A DNA stretch of 64,000 bases. Origin: Planktothrix rubescens CCAP 1459/22. GTDB taxonomy: Bacteria; Cyanobacteriota; Cyanobacteriia; Cyanobacteriales; Microcoleaceae. The stretch lies in the NCBI GenBank assembly GCA_904830895.1, contig LR882958.1:1544001-1608000 (forward strand), read 5' to 3'. The notes under the pieces were generated by a model that searched no databases, was not told the origin of the DNA, and worked only from the letters and a program-made list of their open reading frames with translations. Below, in pieces: positions 28,503-37,053 of the stretch (within the stretch, counting starts at the first letter, position 1; each line of letters opens with the position of its first letter). Both the position numbers and the translations under genes were made by a program.

Positions 28503-28664
28503 TCAGTCGTGGGATGTAGTGCGACCCCCTTTAGGGGGTGTGAGGGTTTTAATGTAATCCCTAAGAACTTCAGCCATTGATAATCCTTCTGATTCAGCAT
28601 GACTTTTGAGACGTTCATATTCTTTCTCGTTAACATTAAACTGAATTTTCTTTTCCCTTGACAT
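28503..28664 (-). CDS. Ribbon-helix-helix (CopG/MetJ-type) small DNA-binding protein
   Basis: A 53-residue protein read on the minus strand starting MSREKKIQFNVNEKEY. It has a short strand ('KIQFNV'), helix ('EKEYERLKSHAESEG') and helix ('SMAEVLRDYIKTL'), the RHH layout of CopG-type regulators. The last ten residues run through the element's left-end hairpin. Such genes accompany tnpB in many cyanobacterial IS200/IS605 elements; a role in controlling the element is inferred. An alternative frame in the same place (28472-28699) is not coding. Confidence 0.75.
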   Translation of the reverse strand: MSREKKIQFNVNEKEYERLKSHAESEGLSMAEVLRDYIKTLTPPKGGRTTSHD

Positions 28665-28904
28665 ACTCTATTTAAGACTCTATTATCAGAGTATAGCAAG
28701 GATGTTCCTCGCTTATCTGGTCAGATGTTCTGACCTCCTTAAAAACAAGTTGTCAATGGCGAGAAAAAGGCAACCACTGTGATTATCCCTGTTGACTACA
28801 GAAAGCTCCGAAAAATCTTGGCAGAGCCAAAGACTGTAATAGTCGTGTGCCGTCAATTGGGACGAGGTACTTGGCATTCCTCAGAGTCTCGTACTCTCCT
28901 CTAA

Positions 28905-28990
28905 TATTGCTGTGAAGCAATTCTGGAAACAGTAGGGGGCAACTCCATGAATACCGAGCAATCGGGGCTAGACAGGAGAATCCCACGCGG
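28905..28990 (+). pseudogene. Remnant of the 3' end of a tnpB gene
   Basis: In the frame of 28914 the plus strand reads EAILETVGGNSMNTEQSG then LDRRIPR, the C-terminus common to a group of cyanobacterial TnpB proteins that ends within the right-end hairpin. A TAA lies in frame at 28902, so at most about 29 codons remain. In TnpB elements this segment doubles as the guide-RNA (omega/reRNA) scaffold, so the RNA part may have outlived the protein. Confidence 0.6.
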
Positions 28991-29283
28991 TTCACCCGTG
29001 GGAGTGTCAACATAAGTAACAAATGCTTGCTATCTTGTTTGGGTTAACAAAAAGTTATGATATTGCATCCGGTCTTCCCTCAAGGTGGATTCAATTCAAT
29101 GTCCAAGTTCATCCCACGCGGAAAAGACGTGGGTTTTGTGCGAGAATCGCTATAAGCTTAATTAATTAAGTAGTTTGGTGAAAACATCAACTCTCCGACC
29201 CGATCTTTAAGGATACCCCAAAGGGGGAAGGGGGGTGTAAATCAGCAATAATAACTTATTTGTGATGAGGAGATTGTAAATCT

Positions 29284-29976
29284 ATGCCACAGGTTGAAGC
29301 TATTACGATTGACTTCCAATCTGAAACCTATAAAGATGCCTACAGCCGAATTAACGCCATTGTGATTGAAGGAGAACAGGAAGCCTACGACAATTACATC
29401 AAGCTGGGTGCAATGTTACCTGAGCAGCAAGAGAATTTGGCAGGTTTAGCCAAAATGGAAATGAGCCATAAAAGGGGGTTTCAGTCCTGTGGTCGGAATT
29501 TAACCGTCACACCGGATATGGAATTTGCCCAGGAATTCTTTTCTTCCTTACACCAAAATTTTAAGGATGCCGCGACTGAAGGCAAAGTTGTCACCTGCTT
29601 GTTGATTCAATCTTTAATTATCGAATGTTTTGCGATCGCCGCTTACAACATTTACATTCCCGTAGCCGATGATTTTGCTCGCAAAATTACCGAAAGGGTG
29701 GTCAAAGACGAGTATATGCACCTCAATTTTGGGGAAGAATGGCTAAAAGCGAACTTTGAAGCCTCCAAAACCGAACTCGAAACGGCTAACCGCCAAAACC
29801 TGCCGATTATTTGGAGAATGCTTAACCAAGTCGCCGATGATGCTCACATTCTAGGAATGGAAAAGGAAGCATTAGTCGAGGATTTTATGATTGCTTATGG
29901 GGAAGCTCTAAGCAATATCGGGTTTTCGACCCGCGATATTATGCGAATGTCCGCCTACGGTCTCATCGCCGCCTAA
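29284..29976 (+). CDS. ado: Aldehyde-deformylating oxygenase (cyanobacterial alkane synthesis)
   Basis: A 230-residue ferritin-like di-iron enzyme, close to the usual 231. Iron ligands are visible in '[10 protein letters not shown]' (Glu), '[11 protein letters not shown]' (ExxH), 'LIIECFA' (Glu) and '[13 protein letters not shown]' (ExxH). It converts fatty aldehydes to C(n-1) alkanes plus formate using O2 and reductant. It lies upstream of aar in the standard cyanobacterial order. A GGGGAAGGGG-rich stretch and AGGAGATTG precede the ATG. The inter-gene palindrome (30006-30033) could weaken read-through between the two genes. Confidence 0.97.
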   Translation: MPQVEAITIDFQSETYKDAYSRINAIVIEGEQEAYDNYIKLGAMLPEQQENLAGLAKMEMSHKRGFQSCGRNLTVTPDMEFAQEFFSSLHQNFKDAATEGKVVTCLLIQSLIIECFAIAAYNIYIPVADDFARKITERVVKDEYMHLNFGEEWLKANFEASKTELETANRQNLPIIWRMLNQVADDAHILGMEKEALVEDFMIAYGEALSNIGFSTRDIMRMSAYGLIAA

Positions 29977-30005
29977 AATACCCTTTGGATTTTAGATCAA
30001 ATCGA

Positions 30006-30033
30006 GTAGAGACGTTCCATGGAACGTCTCTAC
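30006..30033. repeat. Perfect 28-bp palindrome between ado and aar
   Basis: The arm GTAGAGACGTTCCA (30006-30019) is followed directly by its exact reverse complement (30020-30033). Related GAGACG/CGTCTC palindromes are at 44021 and 57334, so it is a dispersed family. It may act as a terminator-like stem. Confidence 0.85.
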
Positions 30034-30080
30034 TTTAGACGTTAAACTCTAAAATCCATCTTAAAATCTATAGTTGAATC

Positions 30081-31106
30081 ATGTTTGGTTTAATCGGTCA
30101 TCTTACCAGCCTAGAACACGCCCAAGCCGTTGCCAGAGATTTAGGATATCCTGAATATGCTGATCAAGGGTTAGATTTTTGGTGCAGCGCCCCGCCTCAA
30201 ATCGTTGATGATATCAAAGTCACGAGTATTACAGGTCAAACTATTGAAGGCAAATATGTAGAGTCTTGTTTTTTGCCAGAAATGTTAGCCAGTCGTCGCA
30301 TTAAAGCGGCCACTCGCAAAATTATCAATGCGATGGCTCATGCTCAAAAAAATGGCATTAATATCACAGCTTTAGGGGGATTTTCCTCGATTATTTTTGA
30401 AAATTTTAACTTAGAACAAATTCAACAGGTTCGGAATATTAAGTTAGAGTTTGAACGGTTTACCACCGGAAATACTCACACCGCCTATATTATCTGTCGT
30501 CAGGTAGAAAACGCGGCGGCTCGGTTAGGGATTGATTTAACTAAGGCTACCGTTGCTATTTGTGGAGCCACAGGGGATATTGGTAGTGCGGTTTGTCGTT
30601 GGCTCAACAGCCACACAGAGGCCGGAGAATTGTTATTAATTGCCCGGGATAAGGAACGTCTCAATGCTTTACAGGAGGAGTTGGGACGGGGAAAAATTAT
30701 GGGATTAGAAGAAGCCGTACCCCAAGCAGATATTATCGTTTGGGTGGCGAGTATGCCCCGAGGAGTCGAAATTAATCCCTATACCTTGAAAAAACCCTGT
30801 CTGCTAATTGATGGTGGTTATCCTAAGAATTTAGCCACAAAAATTCAACATCCTGAAATTTATGTCCTAGACGGCGGAATTGTGGAACACGCCCTTGATA
30901 TTGACTGGAAAATTATGAAAATTGTCAATATGAAGTTACCCGGACGTCAACTATTTGCCTGTTTTGCGGAATCAATGTTACTGGAATTTGAGAAAATTTA
31001 TACTAATTTTTCCTGGGGTCGCAATCAAATTACTGTTGAAAAAATGGAACAAATTGGAAGGGTTTCTGTGAAACATGGCTTTAAACCTTTAGCTTTACCC
31101 TTGTAA
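30081..31106 (+). CDS. aar: Long-chain acyl-ACP reductase
   Basis: A 341-residue NADPH-dependent reductase, the usual length for cyanobacterial AAR. The Rossmann segment is '[18 protein letters not shown]' (about residues 155-172). The catalytic-thioester region '[11 protein letters not shown]' style N-terminal part carries '[16 protein letters not shown]', and '[13 protein letters not shown]' and '[13 protein letters not shown]'-like sequence (here VLDGGIVEH) follow. It reduces acyl-ACP to the fatty aldehyde used by ado, 105 bp upstream. The pair is the hallmark alkane pathway of cyanobacteria. Confidence 0.96.
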   Translation: MFGLIGHLTSLEHAQAVARDLGYPEYADQGLDFWCSAPPQIVDDIKVTSITGQTIEGKYVESCFLPEMLASRRIKAATRKIINAMAHAQKNGINITALGGFSSIIFENFNLEQIQQVRNIKLEFERFTTGNTHTAYIICRQVENAAARLGIDLTKATVAICGATGDIGSAVCRWLNSHTEAGELLLIARDKERLNALQEELGRGKIMGLEEAVPQADIIVWVASMPRGVEINPYTLKKPCLLIDGGYPKNLATKIQHPEIYVLDGGIVEHALDIDWKIMKIVNMKLPGRQLFACFAESMLLEFEKIYTNFSWGRNQITVEKMEQIGRVSVKHGFKPLALPL

Positions 31107-31187
31107 TCAGTTATCAGTCATCAGTTATCAGTTATCAGTTTAAGAGTTATCAGTTTAAGAGTTATCAGTTTAGGAGTCGTCAGTTAT
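31107..31187. repeat. Tandem 7/14-nt repeats after aar (AGTTATC, AGTTTAAG)
   Basis: Starting at the aar stop codon are about eleven 7-nt units, partly organised as a 14-nt higher-order unit (AGTTATCAGTTTAAG-like). STRR-type. Confidence 0.8.
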
Positions 31188-31212
31188 GATTCCTGTTAGT
31201 CCAATTTTTCTT

Positions 31213-31965
31213 TCAACAGAAGTAAGAGGATATTAAGGCTAAATCTAAATAGCATTTTTCGGGAATATTCCCCTCTAATACCGTAAACGGTTTATTCGGT
31301 TCGCCCAGATGATTTACTACTAATAAAGCATCGGTAAAATCTTGATTTTTTGTATAATCGTTGACAGTAATAATTGTTTTTAATCCAGCTTGTTTAGAGG
31401 CTGAAAATCCATGATAGGAGTCTTCAAATACTAAACAATCTGCTGCATTTAATCCCAATTTTTCTAAGACATAAAAATAAATATCCGGGGCAGGTTTTTT
31501 GGCTGAAACAATATCCCCGGCGGCAATAATTTCAAACCAGTCTGGATGAATTGCTGTATTTTCTAGTAAAGCTAAAACATTTGGTAAGGCGCTAGTAGTT
31601 GCGATCGCTAACCTAATTCGGTGCTCCTTTGCTTCTTGAATTAATCGTTGTATCCCAGGACGCAAAGGAATTGAACCCTGATCTAATAATTTTCGATAAT
31701 ATTCATTTTTTAACTGATGTAGATCCCTAATTAAATCATCTAATTTTTCTGTTAATAAAAAATCCGGTTCATATTTTTCAATATAATAACGAATCCGCTC
31801 TTTTCCTCCACCAATTGCCAATAATTCACCATACAAATCTACAGACCAATTCCAAGATAAACCCACCTGAAAAAAGGCTTGATTAAACGCAAGTCTATGG
31901 CCATCCCGTTCCGTATCCGCTAAAGTACCATCCACATCAAAAATCAAAGATTTTAAATTTACCAT
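31213..31965 (-). CDS. HAD-superfamily hydrolase, CbbY/GPH-like
   Basis: A 250-residue HAD subfamily IA phosphatase. Motif I 'DVDGTLADTE' (nucleophile Asp), motif II Thr in 'LAIATTSA', motif III Lys in 'AKKPAPDIY' and motif IV 'VFEDSYHGFSA' are intact, with the alpha-helical cap between I and II. Relatives hydrolyse phosphoglycolate or sugar bisphosphates (CbbY removes xylulose-1,5-bisphosphate, a Rubisco inhibitor). The exact substrate is not decided. The downstream gene on the same strand is preceded by a heptamer array. Confidence 0.87.
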   Translation of the reverse strand: MVNLKSLIFDVDGTLADTERDGHRLAFNQAFFQVGLSWNWSVDLYGELLAIGGGKERIRYYIEKYEPDFLLTEKLDDLIRDLHQLKNEYYRKLLDQGSIPLRPGIQRLIQEAKEHRIRLAIATTSALPNVLALLENTAIHPDWFEIIAAGDIVSAKKPAPDIYFYVLEKLGLNAADCLVFEDSYHGFSASKQAGLKTIITVNDYTKNQDFTDALLVVNHLGEPNKPFTVLEGNIPEKCYLDLALISSYFC

Positions 31966-31987
31966 ACTTTTAAATTCAATATTTTTT

Positions 31988-32060
31988 CTATTACCTATTA
32001 CCTATTACCTATTACCTATTACCTGTTCCCTGTTCCCTGTTCCCTGTTCCCTATTCCCTA
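31988..32060. repeat. Heptamer array CTATTAC / CTGTTCC
   Basis: Two successive blocks of 7-nt units (four to five CTATTAC, then four to five CTGTTCC/CTATTCC) fill the whole gap between the HAD gene start and the stop of the small PCP-red gene. The array abuts that stop codon. Confidence 0.85.
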
Positions 32061-32216
32061 TCAATTAAACTTTTGTTTAGCCTGCTCATAAACCTCAACG
32101 GTAATTTGAGTAACGCCTAATTCCTGAGCAAACTTTTCAATCTTTTTCCGCGCCGCCGGACGGACAAAAAAGGGAATTTCTTTTAAACGAGTTTCGGCTT
32201 CTGCTGTCCATTCCAT
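32061..32216 (-). CDS. Small PCP-reductase-domain (DPOR/ChlB C-terminal-like) protein
   Basis: A 51-residue protein beginning MEWTAEAETRLKEIPFF. It consists only of a module like the C-terminal domain of light-independent protochlorophyllide reductase subunit ChlB: 'W-x-x-EAE-x-RL-x-x-IPFFVR-x-x-ARKKIE-x-FA' then 'ITVEVYEQAK'. In ChlB this domain helps bind the pigment; free-standing versions occur in cyanobacteria with no known role. It lies 26 bp downstream of the diguanylate cyclase gene on the same strand. Confidence 0.75.
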   Translation of the reverse strand: MEWTAEAETRLKEIPFFVRPAARKKIEKFAQELGVTQITVEVYEQAKQKFN

Positions 32217-32242
32217 AGAATTAATTAAAAAATTATCTTAAT

Positions 32243-35200
32243 TTATAATACACTGCCAACGGTTCGATTTCGTCCTAGGGTTTTGGCTTGATAGAGAGCA
32301 TGATCCGCCGCATTAATTAAATCCAAAGGAAACCGCTCAACCGTAGGAATTAAACTACAAATCCCGATACTCATTGTTACCCGGTCAGCAACATTAGAAC
32401 TACGATGGGGTAGGTTAAACTGTTCAAGGACATCTTGAATTTTCTGAGCCACTTCCAAAGCACCTTCCTGATCGGTGTGGGGTAAAATTACCACAAATTC
32501 TTCCCCCCCATAACGAGCAACTAAATCAATAGAACGTTGAACACCTTGCTGGAGTGCTTGAGCCACCTGTTGTAAACAGATATCTCCTTGAGAATGTCCG
32601 TAGGTATCATTATATTGTTTAAAATAATCAATATCACAAAGCAATAATGAAAGGGGGCGTTTTTCTCGGACTAAACGATGCCATTCTTGATGTAAGATCT
32701 CATCAAAACAACGACGATTAGCAATTTGGGTGAGTTGATCCACCATGGCTAAATTTTGTAATTGTTGATTAGCTAGTTGTAATTGTTGATGGAGTTCTGA
32801 TTGGTGAATGGCGATCGCTAATTGAATTGCTAATTGCTGCATCAGTTCAATTTCTAGGTTTTGCCATTCCCTCGGCTTAGTGCAATCATGGGCGATTAAT
32901 ATCCCCCATAAACCCTGGGTTTGTAAAATAATCGGAACCACTAATTTTGCTCGTACTTGTAACTTTTCTAATAATTCAAAATGACAGGGAGTAAGCCCGG
33001 CGGTATAAATATCAGGGGTCGCTTTAATCGTGTTTTGCTGATAGTATTGTCCATGATTTTCCACAAAATAGCTATCGGTAATTTCCATCTTCAGAATAGC
33101 TTTTGTCCCAGGACTCACAGATTCCTTAACCACCAGACCACTCCAATCGGAATTGAAACGGTAAATCATCACCCGATCTGTCTGTAGGAACTGACGCACC
33201 TCCGCGACTGTGGTTTGCAGAATTTCATCTAAATCCAAAGACTGACGAATGCGTTGGGTGATGGTATAAATTATCCGTTCCCCTTCAACCTGTTGTTTTA
33301 AGGTTTCTTCTACTTGTTTACGGGCTGTAATATTGGTAAAAGAAGCTACCACTGCATAGGGTTCGGGTGGGTTGGGATGAAATAAAGGTTGGGAATTAAT
33401 CGAAATCCAGGTTAAATTTCCATCGGGTTTATATACTCCCATAATTACATTAAATTGAGGTTTTCCCGTCTTTAAAGTTACCATTGTCGGATGGTTTTCC
33501 CCTGGAAAATTCGAACCATCCTCTTGAATGGCTCGCCATCGGGGGTCAATGGAAGTTAAGCCCATCATCTGGTCGGCCGTTAACCCTAAAATATCTTCTG
33601 CACTTTGATTACAGGCGGTGATCTGACCATCGGCTTGCTGGAGGACAATGCCTTCAGCCATGGCTGCAATTACAGAGCGATAACGTTCTTCACTTTCCCT
33701 AAGATTGATTTCTACCTGTTGGCGATCGCTAATATCCTCAAAAATATATAAGCGTCCAAAATAGTGATCGCTTTGATCTCGAATTTGACTAGAAAAACGG
33801 CGAATAGTGCGCCCATCAGAAAAGGCAATTTTATCCTCAATTACCGCCCGATTTTCCTCTGATTGCAAGGGTTTACAGGACTCGGCAAAGGCAGGAACAT
33901 CAGCAATTAAAGTAATACAATCGGGAATAATATCATTATTTTTTAAAACTCCTGCTAACATCTGAATTTCTAAGTGTTCAACTCCCCAAATTTTACAAAA
34001 ACGATGATTAAAATAGATAATATTATCCGTGCGATTATCAACAACAAAAAATGCCAAGTTAGACGTATCCGTCATCGAACGTAATAAGGCTTCTTTCCAT
34101 CGCAATTCCTGTTCAGTATGCAGATGTTCAATCAGGGCAGTTTGCTGTTCTGTAATATCTTTTTCATTAACAAGAAGCATAGCATTTCCCGTTACTGGAT
34201 CACGGGTACAACGCACATCTAAACCATGCCAACGAATCCCATTTAAAGTATAAACCTGAGTCTCAATACTAAAAACTGCCCCGGATTGGGCAGTTACGAT
34301 GGCGGTTTCTCCAATCTGAGGATCAACAAAATGGCGAACAAAGGCATTATCGTGATTGAGATTTGGATAGAGGGTATCGCCATAACACTCAAGAGCGGAG
34401 GGATTTTGCATTAAGGGGACACCATCGAGGGTGTATAGGGAAATCATCACAGTCGTATGATTCAGGACTTCAATCGCCCGCAGGGTTTCAGGAGAGCTTT
34501 GATTAGCAACTTTTGTAATCCCTTCTACTAACATCGCTATCCGACCTGTTTCGATGGTAATTCCTGAACAAGTACAACGAACTGACATTGGTTGACCTTG
34601 GGGGTAAAATGTCCAGGTTTCCGTAACGGTTTTTTGGTGTTTAAATTGTTGTAAATAAGCGTTTAAATGAATGCGCGTAGCTTCTGAAATATCCTGAAAG
34701 TTACGTTGAATTAATTCCTCTCGATTGGTACTATTCCAGAGATGAAGGGCGGCATGGTTAGCCCACCACATTTGTAAATTCTCAATATCAAAAATCCAGA
34801 TTGGGGTTTGGAGTCGATCTAGTCCATTTAATTCCGTAATTGAGATAGCGTTGTTAGATTTTTTCGTTAAATATTCATCACCAAGATGACAATATTGGCA
34901 ATCCTGGGCGATGTTTATTTCTTGGATGGGTAGTAATATTCTTTGCGATTTTTGTTGATATAATTGCCAGGGATATTGATTAGCTTCTCTATATTGAATA
35001 GCAATTCCTAATTGCATCGCGATTTGTTGCAGAAATTGAATATCTAGGGTTTTCCACTGACGGGAACTTTGACATTGATGAACAATCAATAAACCCCAAA
35101 GATCGGGTAAGGTTGGAGAAATTTGAGACGATGGAGATCTGGTAATTAAAATTGGGACAACCAGATTGGCACGGATTTGCAATCGTTGTAAAAGCTGTTT

Positions 35201-35548
35201 GTAACAAGCTTGCAGCGGCTTAGTCTTTACATCCTCAATTAAGCTAATCTCTCCTCGGCGATAGAGGTCTACCCATTCCGCCTGAAAGCAGGGATCATGG
35301 ATTAGTTTACCTAAAATTGGCATCCATTCAGGACTGACGGATTCTTCTACGATCACCCCATCGCCATCAGCTAAGAAACGATAGACGACGGCCCGATCGC
35401 AACCCAGGATTTCCCTAATTCCTTTGACCGTTACGTCTAAAACCTCGCCTAATTCAAGCTGTTGGTGAATTTGTTGCGTAAGTCTCATGATTTGATTCAG
35501 GGTTTGCTCCGAAACAAGTTGATATGCCAATATATGGCCTGAAGACAT
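32243..35548 (-). CDS. Cyanobacteriochrome-type diguanylate cyclase (GAF-PAS(n)-GAF-GGDEF)
   Basis: A 1101-residue soluble sensor. GAF1 (residues about 20-190) has 'HDPCF' (D85-P-C87-F) and C115 in 'LQACYKQLL', the two cysteines of DXCF-type cyanobacteriochromes, but the residue after C115 is Tyr instead of the usual His. Several PAS-like domains follow (about 245-730, for example 'LAFFVVDNRTDNIIYFNH', 'GIVLQQADGQITACNQSAEDIL'). GAF2 (about 740-915) has canonical C855-H in 'PCHFELLEKLQVRAKLVVPI'. A GGDEF domain closes the protein: 'RYGGEEF' (1014-1018) and an inhibitory site RSID five residues upstream. It should make c-di-GMP under light control; bilin binding is inferred. Confidence 0.85.
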   Translation of the reverse strand: MSSGHILAYQLVSEQTLNQIMRLTQQIHQQLELGEVLDVTVKGIREILGCDRAVVYRFLADGDGVIVEESVSPEWMPILGKLIHDPCFQAEWVDLYRRGEISLIEDVKTKPLQACYKQLLQRLQIRANLVVPILITRSPSSQISPTLPDLWGLLIVHQCQSSRQWKTLDIQFLQQIAMQLGIAIQYREANQYPWQLYQQKSQRILLPIQEINIAQDCQYCHLGDEYLTKKSNNAISITELNGLDRLQTPIWIFDIENLQMWWANHAALHLWNSTNREELIQRNFQDISEATRIHLNAYLQQFKHQKTVTETWTFYPQGQPMSVRCTCSGITIETGRIAMLVEGITKVANQSSPETLRAIEVLNHTTVMISLYTLDGVPLMQNPSALECYGDTLYPNLNHDNAFVRHFVDPQIGETAIVTAQSGAVFSIETQVYTLNGIRWHGLDVRCTRDPVTGNAMLLVNEKDITEQQTALIEHLHTEQELRWKEALLRSMTDTSNLAFFVVDNRTDNIIYFNHRFCKIWGVEHLEIQMLAGVLKNNDIIPDCITLIADVPAFAESCKPLQSEENRAVIEDKIAFSDGRTIRRFSSQIRDQSDHYFGRLYIFEDISDRQQVEINLRESEERYRSVIAAMAEGIVLQQADGQITACNQSAEDILGLTADQMMGLTSIDPRWRAIQEDGSNFPGENHPTMVTLKTGKPQFNVIMGVYKPDGNLTWISINSQPLFHPNPPEPYAVVASFTNITARKQVEETLKQQVEGERIIYTITQRIRQSLDLDEILQTTVAEVRQFLQTDRVMIYRFNSDWSGLVVKESVSPGTKAILKMEITDSYFVENHGQYYQQNTIKATPDIYTAGLTPCHFELLEKLQVRAKLVVPIILQTQGLWGILIAHDCTKPREWQNLEIELMQQLAIQLAIAIHQSELHQQLQLANQQLQNLAMVDQLTQIANRRCFDEILHQEWHRLVREKRPLSLLLCDIDYFKQYNDTYGHSQGDICLQQVAQALQQGVQRSIDLVARYGGEEFVVILPHTDQEGALEVAQKIQDVLEQFNLPHRSSNVADRVTMSIGICSLIPTVERFPLDLINAADHALYQAKTLGRNRTVGSVL

Positions 35549-36001
35549 GGCGACAGTAGAAAACTTCTATTTGTATTATTAACTACTTTTCCTTCCCCCG
35601 CATTGATTATGTTTAAAACTTCATAAAAATTTGATCAAAACTTGATGAAAAGGGGTCTGCACTGTATTAAAAATTTACAATTGCTCCAGGGCCTAATATA
35701 GCAACCGCCAAGGCAGTTAGGACACCAGACGGATCTTGTAACCCAGACAGTGAAGTATTTTTTTCCCTGTTCCCTCCCCCCCTAGCCCCCCGTGCACGGG
35801 GGGTTTGGGGGGGCTGTTCCCTGTTCCCTGCTATAACACACCGGATCAATCTTGAATTAGGTATATATACTAATTCCTGTAGGGGTTGGGTCTCCCAACC
35901 CTCTTGGCGCCCAACTCAGATAAATAACCTTAACCAGAACAAAAATTTTGATGAAATCCCTAAATTAAAATACAATTAAAAGAGCAACGATCAACTGTAT
36001 T
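35549..36001. other. Intergenic region with three dispersed repeats
   Basis: No gene is seen. It holds a copy of the ATATAGCAACCGC repeat (35696-35725), short TTCCCTG heptamers at 35763-35774 and 35816-35830, and a C-run/palindrome/G-run element (35777-35814; palindrome CCCCCCGTG with its complement, 35786-35803). The last one is related to the repeat inserted in the glycosyltransferase gene at 5379. A 'CTGTAGGGGTTGGG...CCAACCCT' inverted repeat lies near 35879-35901. Confidence 0.65.
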
Positions 36002-36970
36002 TTAATTGGGAGCAGTAGCAGCTTTTCGTTCCGCTATTTTTTGATTATTAGCATATAGAACCGCCCTATCTTTAGCCAGCGTAAACTTAGGATGGGAATT
36101 AGGAACCTTTTTCATCAACTCACTGGCCCGTTTCCATTCCGTTGCCACTTTTGTCCATTCCGCCTTGGTTTGGGCTTTCTGCACTAAGTTTGCAGTAGTG
36201 ATTGCGGTTTTAACTGCTTCAGAAAATGGGTCAGCAGGTGTGGCTGGAGGTACAGGCGGTTGAGGAGAAGTCGAAGTTGAAGGAGTAGAGGGGGACTCTG
36301 GAGAGGAGGAACCTGTGGGGAGGAAGGGTAAGCGGAAAATTCCGGCAAAATGCAATCCCCCTAAGATAGCCAAAACAGCCAAAACCCCTAACAAAATCAA
36401 TGGCAAAACCTGGCTTTTTGGCTTTTTAGGTTCAACCTGTCGGGTGGTTTCCTCAATCTCATCATCGGGATCATCATCCTCCTCGGGATTGTAGGCTGGT
36501 GCTACATTACTATTGTTGGAGGGTAAATATTCATCATCATCAATCATGTCGTCATCATCAATGATTTCGTCGTCAATATTGTAGTCTTCATCTTCATCAT
36601 CCACCAAAGGGACAGAAGATTCATCCAAAAGGGCATCATCAATTGGACTGATGACGGGTTCTGGCGGAGTTCTCAGAATAATTTCTTCTTCCCAAACGGG
36701 TAAATCATCTCCGAACTGACGCCCATAAACCTTAACGGTGTAGATCGTTTCAACACCGAGGCGATCCATGCCATTGCGGACTAATTTTACTAAGTCTTTT
36801 TGATAGTGGGGAACCTGATCCCCCTCCATCATGACATGGAGACAGCCGTTCTCCCGCACGACATCTGCGTTAATTCCTTTGGATTTGAGGGAACGGTTAA
36901 TCGCGTCTGCGATTACCTTGGGATCGCCCTGTTTAGCCAGTTCTCGTGAGCTTTGATCTTGTGATGACAT
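36002..36970 (-). CDS. Single-pass membrane protein with acidic linker, unknown function
   Basis: A 322-residue protein from the ATG at 36970 (the frame opens 14 codons earlier, without family support). Residues 1-105 are a soluble domain ('DPKVIADAINRSLKSKGI', 'LHVMMEGDQVP') seen in several cyanobacterial proteins. Then follow a very acidic linker (Asp/Glu runs, about 120-195), one transmembrane helix ('LPLILLGVLAVLAILGGL'), a Pro/Ser/Thr-rich stretch and a C-terminal helical domain ('KAQTKAEWTKVATEWKRA'). Type II topology is likely. The role is unknown. It lies 83 bp downstream of holA. Confidence 0.6.
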   Translation of the reverse strand: MSSQDQSSRELAKQGDPKVIADAINRSLKSKGINADVVRENGCLHVMMEGDQVPHYQKDLVKLVRNGMDRLGVETIYTVKVYGRQFGDDLPVWEEEIILRTPPEPVISPIDDALLDESSVPLVDDEDEDYNIDDEIIDDDDMIDDDEYLPSNNSNVAPAYNPEEDDDPDDEIEETTRQVEPKKPKSQVLPLILLGVLAVLAILGGLHFAGIFRLPFLPTGSSSPESPSTPSTSTSPQPPVPPATPADPFSEAVKTAITTANLVQKAQTKAEWTKVATEWKRASELMKKVPNSHPKFTLAKDRAVLYANNQKIAERKAATAPN

Positions 36971-37053
36971 AGCTAAAATGATTTCACCTGTCCATGACAA
37001 TGATACTATCACTCATTAATTGCTGTGCAACTATTTTCTAAAAATTAGCATTT

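Larger units (their letters stand above)
28482..29144. mobile_element. Non-autonomous tnpB-derived (IS200/IS605-group) element with inverted ends
   Basis: The left end has CTCGCACAAAGCCCACG (28482-28498) as part of a CCCACG...CGTGGG hairpin. An inverted copy with one mismatch (CTCGCACAAAACCCACG on the minus strand) ends at 29144. Between them lie a ribbon-helix-helix gene on the minus strand, a remnant of a tnpB 3' end on the plus strand, and the typical right-end hairpin (CCCACG at 28982 with CGTGGG at 28997) followed by GAGTGTCAA (29002-29010). No TnpA or intact TnpB is present. The strict IS end may be at about 29010; the inverted left-end-like copy at 29105-29144 may be a separate relic. 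Confidence 0.7.

Noticed and set aside
28472-28699. 75-residue frame over the RHH region
   Set aside because: The RHH protein in another frame (28503-28664) has a clear family pattern; this frame shows none.
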